A stretch of DNA of 64,000 nucleotides from CAIVAT01 sp037133475 (GTDB lineage: Bacteria > Bacteroidota > Bacteroidia > Bacteroidales > FEN-979), in contig JBAXOB010000014.1 of the NCBI GenBank assembly GCA_037133475.1, forward strand, positions 25,515 through 89,514. The letters are read 5' to 3'. The notes under the pieces are model-generated. The model was not told where the DNA came from. It was given only the letters and a program-made list of their open reading frames with translations, and ran no database searches. The translations under genes were made by a program, and so were the position numbers. Below, piece after piece: positions 8,598-16,134 of this stretch (positions within the stretch are counted from its first letter, which is position 1; each line of letters starts with the position of its first letter).

Positions 8598-10661
8598 CTA
8601 TTTGGCCGGTATGATATCCAGGATGACCGTACGGTTATAGAAGCGTTCCTCGGGGAACCTGTTTTCAAATGGCGTCAGGTTCTCATCCTCGCCAAATCCA
8701 TAAACTTCGAAGGTGACATCTTTCCTGCCTGCTTTGGCCAGTCCATTTTCCAGGATCTCTTTTACATCATTGGCCCGGGCCAGCGACAACTTCTGGTTAT
8801 AGTCCTCGTCGCCGATGACATCGGTATAGCCATGCAGGATCAGGGTCGCGTTTACAGGAATCGCAGGAATTACGATCTCATTCAGGTATTTTTCATAGGT
8901 GGCAGTTGCCTTAGATTCATTGAATTCATAGATGATGCTGAATCTTGTCAACCTGTCGGTTTTGGGCGGTGTCCACAGCGTCATGGTAACGGAGGTATCT
9001 CTCCTGACGGACATCCCGGTTTTCGTCTGGCCGGTCATGGTGATCTTATACACGCCCACCGGCCTTTCACCCAGGATGGTTTTTCCGGGCATGCTTACCA
9101 TTTCATGTGTATAGGGTCCGTAATTCTGAACGGCTCCCCGATCGTCTTTAATTTCCAAGGACCAGGAGGTGAGTGCCAGGTTTCCGCCATCCACCCTGAA
9201 GGTGACATAACTGTCAAGCGGTGCCTTCTGCACGCCAAAGATCTCGACAGGTTTCATCTGGCTTTCGGGGCCGCTCTGAAATTCCATCAGCATGGCAGGC
9301 GATGTGCTCCAAATGGAGACCCTGCGGTCGCCTTCACGGAGAAGGTCAAGTTCTTTGGTACCACCCGGTTGTTCCGAGGGAATTCTTGGCTTCACACGAC
9401 CTTCCGTTATAATCCTGGATGGATCGATGCCAAACACAGTTGTCAGGTAATTTTTCACAGATTCGGCCATGACCCGGCCCTCTTCGGGACCTGCCATGGA
9501 GGCGCCTGTCAGCCTGATGGAAGCCGCCGGGTTTTTCTGCATCCGGTCGCCTGTTATGTTAATGATATTATAATAAACAATCATCTGCCGTTCAGAGCGA
9601 CCCGCCAGGTTCTTCGGTGGGAATAATTCAAGATGGTCCTCTTTGAATCCTGCTACCTGTTCTTTCGTCAGCAAAACATACCGGGCCGGGATCTCCGTTG
9701 ATCCAAGGTCAAAAAACACATAGTTGCGAAGGGGGAATATCTCCCTGACATTGTATTCGGCAGGGATATTTTTTGGAGCAACCACGAAAAACCTGATTTT
9801 CGGCTCGGGTGCCGCAACTATTGCGGCAACAGGAATATCCACAACCTTTACCTTATCGCTTTTATAGGCAAATTTATAGGTAAGGCCGATGGTAGCCGAG
9901 CTATACATGTCGTTGACCATTTTCATGGCTCCGCCACGGGTCATATCCAATACATCCGACTTCTGCCATCTCCATGAAAATTCAACAGGAATGGAAAAAT
10001 GGCGGTTGATGTTGAAATCAAACCCGATACCCGCATCCGCTTTGATTCTCAGGTCGCTGTGACCAATTCCGTCCGAATTTCCCACATCCAGCGCATTGTG
10101 CTGGCGGCCCAGGTAAGCAATGTCCTTATCAAGGATCAAATCCCGTTTGGTGCCCATCGACTGGTCCAGGCCAATCCCGGCAATAAGGTAGGAGGAGAAA
10201 AACCGCCCGGGCTTGTAGCCCATGGCCCAGTTTACCCAGTTAACCGTCACCTGCACGTCCGTTTCGACAATATTCGTTTTGAAACTTTGCGATATGTACC
10301 CGGGAGTGCCGTTTCCGCCATTATAATCCCAGGTGAACTTGTTTTCCACCCGGCTTTGTACCATGCCATAGGCGATTCTTGCCCTTGCACCGATAACCCT
10401 GGTAAATTGTTTTGTGGCAACAACGCCGACATTATACCCGACACTGTTTGGATAAAGGTTGATCCATAGGTTTTTAGAGAGGTCGCCATTGAATTGCATG
10501 ACCCCGCCAAAGACTCCGACGGACCAGTAGTTGTAAGATTGAGCGGCATTATCGCTTTTCCCCTGTACTTTCGAAGCCTCCTGGGCTATGGAATGGAAGG
10601 GTATGATTGCCACCAATGCGACAATCAGTAATCCTGAAATTGTGTTATAGAGCTTTTTCAT
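8598..10661 (-). CDS. Large OmpA-family outer-membrane protein
   Basis: 687-residue envelope protein. A signal peptide (MKKLYNTISGLLIVALVAII, ending SIAQ) precedes an N-terminal beta-barrel-like domain (about 30-225, rich in alternating aromatic strands). A central extracellular or periplasmic region follows, then a C-terminal OmpA domain (about 580-685) with LILHGYTDVIGDEDYNQKLS and LARANDVKEIL. That domain normally binds the diaminopimelate of peptidoglycan. Start set at 10661, directly before the signal peptide; the frame extends to 10778 without support. It lies 67 bases after the DUF6600 gene on the same strand and ends at a clear terminator, so the two probably form one operon from module copy 4. 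Confidence 0.88.
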   Translation of the reverse strand: MKKLYNTISGLLIVALVAIIPFHSIAQEASKVQGKSDNAAQSYNYWSVGVFGGVMQFNGDLSKNLWINLYPNSVGYNVGVVATKQFTRVIGARARIAYGMVQSRVENKFTWDYNGGNGTPGYISQSFKTNIVETDVQVTVNWVNWAMGYKPGRFFSSYLIAGIGLDQSMGTKRDLILDKDIAYLGRQHNALDVGNSDGIGHSDLRIKADAGIGFDFNINRHFSIPVEFSWRWQKSDVLDMTRGGAMKMVNDMYSSATIGLTYKFAYKSDKVKVVDIPVAAIVAAPEPKIRFFVVAPKNIPAEYNVREIFPLRNYVFFDLGSTEIPARYVLLTKEQVAGFKEDHLELFPPKNLAGRSERQMIVYYNIINITGDRMQKNPAASIRLTGASMAGPEEGRVMAESVKNYLTTVFGIDPSRIITEGRVKPRIPSEQPGGTKELDLLREGDRRVSIWSTSPAMLMEFQSGPESQMKPVEIFGVQKAPLDSYVTFRVDGGNLALTSWSLEIKDDRGAVQNYGPYTHEMVSMPGKTILGERPVGVYKITMTGQTKTGMSVRRDTSVTMTLWTPPKTDRLTRFSIIYEFNESKATATYEKYLNEIVIPAIPVNATLILHGYTDVIGDEDYNQKLSLARANDVKEILENGLAKAGRKDVTFEVYGFGEDENLTPFENRFPEERFYNRTVILDIIPAK

Positions 10662-10728
10662 ATTTAATTTGTTTTTTGTATTAAGTTGATCCTGAATTAT
10701 TTTTAAATATTCTCCATTATTTTTTCGA

Positions 10729-11919
10729 TCAATGAGGAGGGATTTCTCCGCCCTTATGATCTTCGGGTTTTGCCACATGCGGTTGTGTAGGCTGTGACCT
10801 GGGCGCCTGGCCGGGATGCTGCTGCTGTGTTTGCGGCGGCTTCGAGGGCTGCTGCTGCTGCGGGGCCTGGCCGGGATGCTGTTGCTGTGTTTGCGGCGGT
10901 TTCGAAGGCTGCTGCTGCTGCGGGGCCTGGCCGGGATGCTGCTGCTGTGTTTGCGGCGGCTTCGTTGGCTGCTGCTGTTGCGGTGCCTGGCCGGTTCTCA
11001 CCGGCGGCAATGACTGATGTTGTACCGGTTGACCTGTCTTCACAGGGGGTAAGGGGTGGTGTATCTCCTGTGGGTTCCCGGCGGGTTTCGGACTTGCCGC
11101 GGATCTCTGTGCAGGAGATTTGAAATCCTTCATATTTTCAACCTTTGCAGGCGCCGGTTTCGGGCCGGATGCCATATTTTTCTGAACCTGGGGCCTGTAC
11201 AACTGCAGCTGGTTTTTATTCAGACTCTGCCCTTGTTTCGGGTTTTCCCTGATGGTCACCGGAACAATTGGCTTACCAGCGCGTTTTTCAACCTCCGATC
11301 TCCCGGGCCCGGTATTGTACCTTATATTACGGCCGTTATTTTCGCGGGGGTTGTTGATCACTGTGGAATTATGAACGATGGTGACATTCCTTACGGAACT
11401 GACATAATAATTGTTTATATCATGCCGCCCAAAATCGCGGTCCCTGACAAAGGTCCACTGGTTATCCGGCACGTAGTAACTATTGCCATAGGCAATACTG
11501 ATACTGATCCCGGGACCAATGGGAGCCCAACCGTAATAACCTTCCGAGCTTCTCCACGTTACCCATCCCGGTCCCCACTCATTATCGGGTACCCACATAG
11601 GTCCCCAGTTGGGATCGTCGAACCAGCGCCCATAGTGGAAAGGGGCCCATCCCCATGAGTAACCGGATACCCAGGTCCAGCCCTCGTCGGTGAAAATCCA
11701 GTATCCGTTTGTAGAATAGGGGATAAACCCCGGCCCGGCATTGGGCACCCACACATACCCCCAGGTAGGATTGTTTATCCAGGTACCGTAGGGACTCAGT
11801 TCATTATAAAATTCCTGGTAACTGACCGATGTGCCCTGAGCCGGTGCCCTCTGAGGCAACATCCCTGTAGCTGTTAGCAGGACGAGGAATAAAACAATAC
11901 ATTTCATTTTAGCATTCAT
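10729..11919 (-). CDS. DUF6600-type secreted protein with Gln/Pro repeat tail
   Basis: 396-residue exported protein. A signal peptide (about 1-28, ending APAQ) is followed by an aromatic, Trp/Gly-rich domain (about 35-190) with WINNPTWGYVWVPN, GYWIFTDEGWTWVSGYSWGW and GRWFDDPNWGPMWVPD, typical of the DUF6600 family. The C-terminal third is low-complexity Pro/Gln/Lys sequence with three 20-residue repeats (HPGQAPQQQQPSKPPQTQQQ). No catalytic motif is visible; a structural or surface role is likely but unproven. First gene after module copy 4, with a predicted leader of about 28 nt, and followed by the large OmpA gene. Confidence 0.8.
   Translation of the reverse strand: MNAKMKCIVLFLVLLTATGMLPQRAPAQGTSVSYQEFYNELSPYGTWINNPTWGYVWVPNAGPGFIPYSTNGYWIFTDEGWTWVSGYSWGWAPFHYGRWFDDPNWGPMWVPDNEWGPGWVTWRSSEGYYGWAPIGPGISISIAYGNSYYVPDNQWTFVRDRDFGRHDINNYYVSSVRNVTIVHNSTVINNPRENNGRNIRYNTGPGRSEVEKRAGKPIVPVTIRENPKQGQSLNKNQLQLYRPQVQKNMASGPKPAPAKVENMKDFKSPAQRSAASPKPAGNPQEIHHPLPPVKTGQPVQHQSLPPVRTGQAPQQQQPTKPPQTQQQHPGQAPQQQQPSKPPQTQQQHPGQAPQQQQPSKPPQTQQQHPGQAPRSQPTQPHVAKPEDHKGGEIPPH
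10801..10980 (-). repeat. Three tandem 60-bp repeats encoding a 20-aa Gln/Pro unit
   Basis: Units 10801-10860, 10861-10920 and 10921-10980 are nearly identical, and a partial fourth continues to about 10995. Each encodes one Gln/Pro-rich unit of the DUF6600 protein tail, and the reading frame is kept. Confidence 0.92.
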
Positions 11920-11952
11920 AACTCATTTTTAAGTGATGTGATGATCAGGCTG

Positions 11953-12018
11953 CAAAGGTCATTACACGGCTGGGGGATTGTGTTACATAATTCCGGGGAA
12001 GAGTTACATCATTCACAT
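11953..12018 (-). promoter_or_regulatory. Shared 66-bp activator module, copy 4 (DUF6600-OmpA operon)
   Basis: Read on the minus strand: ATGTGAATGATGTAA, 14 bases, TATGTAACAC (boxes at 11980-12018), 20 bases, then the -7 element GACCTTTG (11953-11960). It is back to back with copy 5, separated by 18 bases. Confidence 0.83.
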
Positions 12019-12036
12019 GCGGCTACTCTTCACGAA

Positions 12037-12102
12037 GTGTGAATCATGTAAGTAAATTCAATAAATATGTAACAATTAAGAACTTACGGGTGCCCATCTT
12101 TG
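12037..12102 (+). promoter_or_regulatory. Shared 66-bp activator module, copy 5 (OmpA lipoprotein promoter)
   Basis: GTGTGAATCATGTAA, 14 bases, TATGTAACAA (boxes at 12037-12075), 20 bases, then the -7 element CATCTTTG (12095-12102). Predicted leader to ATG 12133 is about 25 nt. Confidence 0.85.
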
Positions 12103-12132
12103 CACCTTGTTACTTACCTAAAAAAACAACCC

Positions 12133-12927
12133 ATGAAAAAACGAATTCTCGGCCTTGCATTTCTATCCCTTATTATGAGCATGGCTTTCATCTCCTGTGT
12201 ATCAAATGCAAAATTCCTGGCCTCGGAAGCCAATGGCGCCAAACTCCAAAAGGAGAATTCCGACAAACAAAACCAGCTGATCGAGTGCACAGCCCAGGCA
12301 AAGAGGCTAAAGGATGAAAAAACCTCCCTGCAGGGTGAAAACGCATCCGTTCAAAATGACCTGAAGGCCCTGACTACCGAATCAAAAATGACCATTGCCG
12401 ACCAGGCAAAAAGGTTGAAAAACCTGCAGTCGATGATCCAGTCGCAGCATGATGTCATGACAAGGCTTCAGAATTCAATTGCGGAGGCATTGCTTAACTA
12501 CAAGGCCGATGAACTTTCGGTCTATGTTAAAGATGGTAACGTTTATGTGTCGCTTGAGGAGAAGCTGCTTTTCAAATCAGGCAGCGATGTGGTGAACCCC
12601 CAGGGCAAAGAGGCGCTGAAATCACTGGTCAAAGTGCTTAACAGCACGAAGGATATCACCGTTATGATTGAAGGACATACCGACAACATCCCCATCAAAA
12701 CAAAGCAGTTTGAGGACAACTGGGATTTAAGCACCGCAAGGGCCACCTCGATCGTACGGATCATGACCAATGACTATGGCTTCGACCCCATCCACATCAC
12801 GGCATCAGGCAGGGGCAAATTTCATCCTGTGAAAACAAACGAAACAGCTGAAGGCCGCGCAGGAAACCGCAGAACGGAAGTGATCCTATCTCCCGACCTG
12901 AAGGAGCTTTATAAGCTGCTGTATTAA
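12133..12927 (+). CDS. OmpA-family peptidoglycan-binding lipoprotein
   Basis: 264-residue lipoprotein. The signal peptide ends in the lipobox FISC, with Cys22 as the lipidated residue. A long helical, probably coiled-coil stretch (about 35-130, KLQKENSDKQNQL and similar) follows, then a C-terminal OmpA domain (about 145-255) with VMIEGHTDNIPI, LSTARATSIVRIM and GNRRTEVILSP. It should tether the outer membrane to peptidoglycan. ATG 12133 gives a proper lipoprotein signal; the frame opens earlier at 12100, but that lies inside the predicted -7 box. It is divergent from the DUF6600-OmpA operon, so two wall-tethering proteins share one regulatory region. Confidence 0.9.
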   Translation: MKKRILGLAFLSLIMSMAFISCVSNAKFLASEANGAKLQKENSDKQNQLIECTAQAKRLKDEKTSLQGENASVQNDLKALTTESKMTIADQAKRLKNLQSMIQSQHDVMTRLQNSIAEALLNYKADELSVYVKDGNVYVSLEEKLLFKSGSDVVNPQGKEALKSLVKVLNSTKDITVMIEGHTDNIPIKTKQFEDNWDLSTARATSIVRIMTNDYGFDPIHITASGRGKFHPVKTNETAEGRAGNRRTEVILSPDLKELYKLLY

Positions 12928-13065
12928 TATATTTTTTTCTGCGGAATCCCCCTGATAACTTATAATAAAACTGTGAACGATCATGCAGGTCAATACCGGA
13001 CGGTCGGAAAACAAAACAAGGATCGAATAATAATAACTAAAGTTAATTTTACTAATATCCACAAA

Positions 13066-13638
13066 ATGAAAAATTCAGCAATCATTCTTCTTTTCTTCAT
13101 ATTCGCAGCAGGAATCTCAGTTGAGACAGTCAGCGGGCAGGGGCCCGTCAACCCTGCCGGCGCCGGAAACGGCATCCTGGGATTCGGCTTTGGTCCCGGT
13201 ATCCCCTATTTCGGGGGGAGCGGTTTTGGTCCTGCCATCCTGGTGCATTACGACCAGAGCATCTGGCGCGCAGGTCCCGGGAGCGTTAGCCTCGGCGGCC
13301 AAATGGGAGTCTCCTTTTTCTCGACCGATTTTACCCACAGGGGAGATCCCTATACCAACAGGTGGACAAACGTCGGCATTGTGTTCAGGTCGGCCTACCA
13401 TTATGGCTGGAAAGTGCGCGGGCTCGACACCTACGCCGGTTTTGGGGCAGGTACGCTGTTCAACATGTACCGGAATACCGAGTATGGTGCACCGATTAAT
13501 GATACCCAGGTCGGCTTCCTGCCAACCTGCTTTATCGGAGGAACCTATTTTTTCAACAATGTCATCGGGATGAATGCCGAATTCGGGTATAATTTCGCAA
13601 TTGCCTCCATCGGGCTGGACTTCCGGTTTTCCAGGTAG
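13066..13638 (+). CDS. Small outer-membrane beta-barrel-like protein
   Basis: 190 aa with a signal peptide (MKNSAIILLFFIFAAGISVE, cleavage near VSGQG). The rest is Gly- and aromatic-rich with alternating hydrophobic strands, ending in IASIGLDFRFSR with the C-terminal aromatic pattern of outer-membrane barrels. I do not recognise a named family; it resembles short porin-like or outer-membrane beta-barrel domain proteins of Bacteroidota. The ATG at 13066 directly precedes the signal peptide. The gap to the previous gene is 138 bases and no copy of the shared module is present. A hairpin with a T-run follows. Confidence 0.7.
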   Translation: MKNSAIILLFFIFAAGISVETVSGQGPVNPAGAGNGILGFGFGPGIPYFGGSGFGPAILVHYDQSIWRAGPGSVSLGGQMGVSFFSTDFTHRGDPYTNRWTNVGIVFRSAYHYGWKVRGLDTYAGFGAGTLFNMYRNTEYGAPINDTQVGFLPTCFIGGTYFFNNVIGMNAEFGYNFAIASIGLDFRFSR

Positions 13639-13671
13639 TTCGGGATACCTTTACGGTAAAATTTCAATTTC

Positions 13672-13704
13672 GGCTGCTTCTGGTTTACAGGGGCAGCCTT
13701 TTTT
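13672..13704 (+). terminator. Terminator after the barrel-like protein
   Basis: GGCTGC, a loop of about 16 bases, GCAGCC, then a six-T run. It lies 34 bases after the stop codon at 13638. Confidence 0.7.
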
Positions 13705-13802
13705 GATTTCCCCCTTGACATCATGAATTCAACCCCCGGTGAATCATTCGCAACACATTGCTTCCGAACGGGTCACAGGCAGCAGCCAGGGCATCGCGCA
13801 AT

Positions 13803-13868
13803 GTGTGAATGATGCAAAATATTCGAAAAATTATGTAACGGCCACCGGCCGGGCCGGGCATACCTTTG
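13803..13868 (+). promoter_or_regulatory. Shared 66-bp activator module, copy 6 (lmo0937-type gene)
   Basis: GTGTGAATGATGCAA, 14 bases, TATGTAACGG (boxes at 13803-13841), 20 bases, then a perfect -7 element TACCTTTG (13861-13868). Predicted leader to ATG 13909 is about 34 nt. Confidence 0.85.
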
Positions 13869-13908
13869 TCAATACAAAACCTTATTCACTTTTACTAAAC
13901 CACATATC

Positions 13909-14064
13909 ATGGGAAATTTACTTTACATCATCGCGGTTATTCTTGTCATCGCCTGGGCTATCGGGTTCTTTGCTTACAGCTTCGGAGGCATCGTGCACAT
14001 CCTGCTGGTCATTGCCCTGATCGCAGTTATCCTGAGAGTCATCCAGGGAAGAAATGTTTTATAA
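13909..14064 (+). CDS. lmo0937-family small membrane protein, 51 aa
   Basis: Two hydrophobic helices separated by a Gly-containing turn (IAVILVIAWAIGFF, then GGIVHILLVIALIAVILRVI) and a short basic end QGRNVL. This layout matches the lmo0937/DUF5670 family of tiny stress-induced membrane proteins. Function is unknown. The gene sits behind module copy 6 and about 40 bases before the second AI-2E permease, so both are probably co-transcribed. Confidence 0.85.
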   Translation: MGNLLYIIAVILVIAWAIGFFAYSFGGIVHILLVIALIAVILRVIQGRNVL

Positions 14065-14103
14065 CATCCCTGTAGCTATAATTAATTCAGAATCCATCAC
14101 ATC

Positions 14104-15204
14104 GTGATAACCAAAGAAGTAACCTTTCCGTTTTACCTCAGGGCCACCATTTTACTGGTGGGATTATTGGCACTCGTTGCCTTCCTGTACCTGGCCCAGC
14201 GGATCATTGTCCCGATCGTGTTTGCGACCATTGTAGCCATCCTGCTGCAGCCGGTTGTGAACATTTTCGTCAGGATAAAACTGAACAGGATCATTGCCAT
14301 CGCCATCACACTGGTCCTGACCTTCCTGGTTATTGCCGCCTTTTTTGCACTCCTGTTTTCACAGGCCAGCCGTTTCAGCGAATCATGGCCGCTCCTGGTC
14401 GACAGGTTTACCGTTATCCTCAACCAATCGATCACATGGTACAGCGGGTATTTCGAAATCAATCCCAAACGGATCCATGAGTGGATTGCCGATTCCAGGG
14501 AGGAACTCATCAGCAGCAGCACCTCGGCGATCGGTCACACCCTCTACACGATTGGCAGCGGACTGATTGTCGTATTCCTGGTGCCGGTCTATATCTTTAT
14601 GATCCTTTACTATCAGCCCCTCCTGCTTGATTTTATCCACAAGTTGTTTAACGAAAGCCACCAGGGACAGGTAGCCGAAATTGTGACAAAAATAAAGGGC
14701 GTTATCCAGCGATACCTTACAGGGCTGATCATTGAGGCGGTGATGATCGCCGTCATGGATGCCACGGCCTTGTTTATCATCGGAATCGATTACGCAATCC
14801 TGCTGGGCATCATCGGGGCGGTGCTGAACGTGATTCCCTACATAGGGGGAATCATCGCCGTGGCTTTGCCCATGATGATTGCCGTAGCCACCAAATCGAC
14901 GGTATGGCCCGCCTTTTACGTTCTTGCCGCCTATTATTTCATCCAGATGGTTGACAACCATTATATCGTGCCGGTAATTGTATCCTCCAAAGTGAAGATC
15001 AATGCCCTCTTTTCGGTTATCGTGGTCATTGCAGGAAATGCCCTGTGGGGAATTTCAGGCATGTTCCTGTCGATCCCGCTGCTGGCCATTGTAAAGCTCA
15101 TTTTCGACCACATCGGCCCATTGAAGCCCTGGGGATTTCTGCTGGGCGACACCATGCCGGAGCTGATTACCTTCAAACCTTCCGGTAAAAAACTGAGAAT
15201 TTAA
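14104..15204 (+). CDS. AI-2E family (PerM) membrane permease, second copy
   Basis: 366-residue polytopic membrane protein. It has paired N-terminal helices, a long central soluble part (about 85-155), and the conserved core IGIDYAILLGIIGAVLNVIP, then YIGGIIAVALP, then VDNHYIVPVIVSSKVKINAL. It is a paralogue of the protein at 4592-5671. GTG at 14104 is the only plausible start, since no in-frame ATG lies near upstream. It follows the lmo0937-type gene and is presumably transcribed from module copy 6. As with other family members, substrate and direction of transport cannot be read from the sequence. Confidence 0.87.
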   Translation: MITKEVTFPFYLRATILLVGLLALVAFLYLAQRIIVPIVFATIVAILLQPVVNIFVRIKLNRIIAIAITLVLTFLVIAAFFALLFSQASRFSESWPLLVDRFTVILNQSITWYSGYFEINPKRIHEWIADSREELISSSTSAIGHTLYTIGSGLIVVFLVPVYIFMILYYQPLLLDFIHKLFNESHQGQVAEIVTKIKGVIQRYLTGLIIEAVMIAVMDATALFIIGIDYAILLGIIGAVLNVIPYIGGIIAVALPMMIAVATKSTVWPAFYVLAAYYFIQMVDNHYIVPVIVSSKVKINALFSVIVVIAGNALWGISGMFLSIPLLAIVKLIFDHIGPLKPWGFLLGDTMPELITFKPSGKKLRI

Positions 15205-15313
15205 CTGTTACAAATAATTCGCAGTTGGTTGAAGGTTAAATTTACCGCAAGTTGCGCAGTGTTTCAGGCATTGTTGAAGGCATAGCTATAAAGTTGACAA
15301 AGTCCTGAAAATT

Positions 15314-15379
15314 GTGTGAATTATACAAATAATTTCAGGAATTGTGTAAAACTAAATCCTGTAATGTCCCCCAAATTTG
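15314..15379 (+). promoter_or_regulatory. Shared 66-bp activator module, copy 7 (AraC-like regulator 1 promoter)
   Basis: GTGTGAATTATACAA, 14 bases, TGTGTAAAAC (boxes at 15314-15352), 20 bases, then the -7 element CAAATTTG (15372-15379). The core ATACAA and the ending AAAAC make it one of the weaker copies, as is common for an autoregulated promoter. The predicted leader to ATG 15535 is long, about 150 nt. Confidence 0.78.
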
Positions 15380-15534
15380 CACGATATCTTGCGGGGTGCA
15401 GGACATGAACGTTCAACCTTGACTCAACTCATTTTTTCAGAACGGGTCATTTCACGAAAGCAGTGATCATAATGCCTTTTTTTTTCAGAATTACGGATGA
15501 AAAAGGGTATGCATTCCAAAAGAAAACAATCCGG

Positions 15535-16104
15535 ATGAAAATTTATATTAAATACATGGTGAGTATCCGCTGTAAAATGGTGGTAAAAACCATCCTGAAA
15601 AAACTGGGGCTCCATTTCATCGTGGTCGACCTGGGCGAAGTGGAGATCATGGAAACACTCAGCGGGGAGCAGCACAGCCAGCTGGCGGTTGCATTACACG
15701 ATGCCGGGCTTGAACTGATGGATGACAAAAGAGCGGTCCTGATTGAAAAGATCAAGAAGGTCATTATTGAAATGGTGCATTATTCCGATGAAATGATCAA
15801 GGTTAACTTTTCTGATTTTTTAAGTAAAAAACTAAATCATGACTACACCTACCTGGCCAACCTGTTTTCAGAGGTCCAGGGAACTACGATCGAGCATTTT
15901 ATTATCTCCCATAAAGTAGAACGAATAAAAGAGCTGATCATTTATGACGAGCTAAACATCACGGAAATAGCATGGAAGCTGAATTACAGCAGCGTTGCCC
16001 ATCTGTCGAACCAGTTTAAAAAAGTCACAGGCCTCTCCCCTTCCCATTTTAAACAGCTGAAGGATAAACGGCGAAACCCGATCGAGGATGTGGGAAATGA
16101 TTAA
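15535..16104 (+). CDS. AraC-like regulator 1 with HMA-like N-terminal domain
   Basis: 189 aa. Residues 1-80 look like a beta-alpha-beta-beta-alpha-beta (HMA/ferredoxin-like) fold beginning MKIYIKYMVSIRCKMVVK; the metal-binding CxxC is reduced to Ser10-x-x-Cys13. A linker (about 80-100) leads to an AraC-type double helix-turn-helix (about 105-180) with ELNITEIAWKLNYSSVAHLS and NQFKKVTGLSPSHFK. The ATG at 15535 is chosen because the paralogue at 31168-31728 begins at the same point. It has its own copy of the shared module and is the best in-window candidate for the regulator that binds it. The signal sensed is unknown. A hybrid kinase gene follows 30 bases downstream. Confidence 0.85.
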   Translation: MKIYIKYMVSIRCKMVVKTILKKLGLHFIVVDLGEVEIMETLSGEQHSQLAVALHDAGLELMDDKRAVLIEKIKKVIIEMVHYSDEMIKVNFSDFLSKKLNHDYTYLANLFSEVQGTTIEHFIISHKVERIKELIIYDELNITEIAWKLNYSSVAHLSNQFKKVTGLSPSHFKQLKDKRRNPIEDVGND

Positions 16105-16134
16105 CGGATATCTCATAAATATTAGACAAATTAT

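Noticed and set aside
8556..9626. Long plus-strand frame of 356 codons
   Set aside because: It lies opposite the OmpA-family gene, whose signal peptide and OmpA domain are clear; the plus-strand translation is rich in His, Gly and Arg with no recognisable domain.
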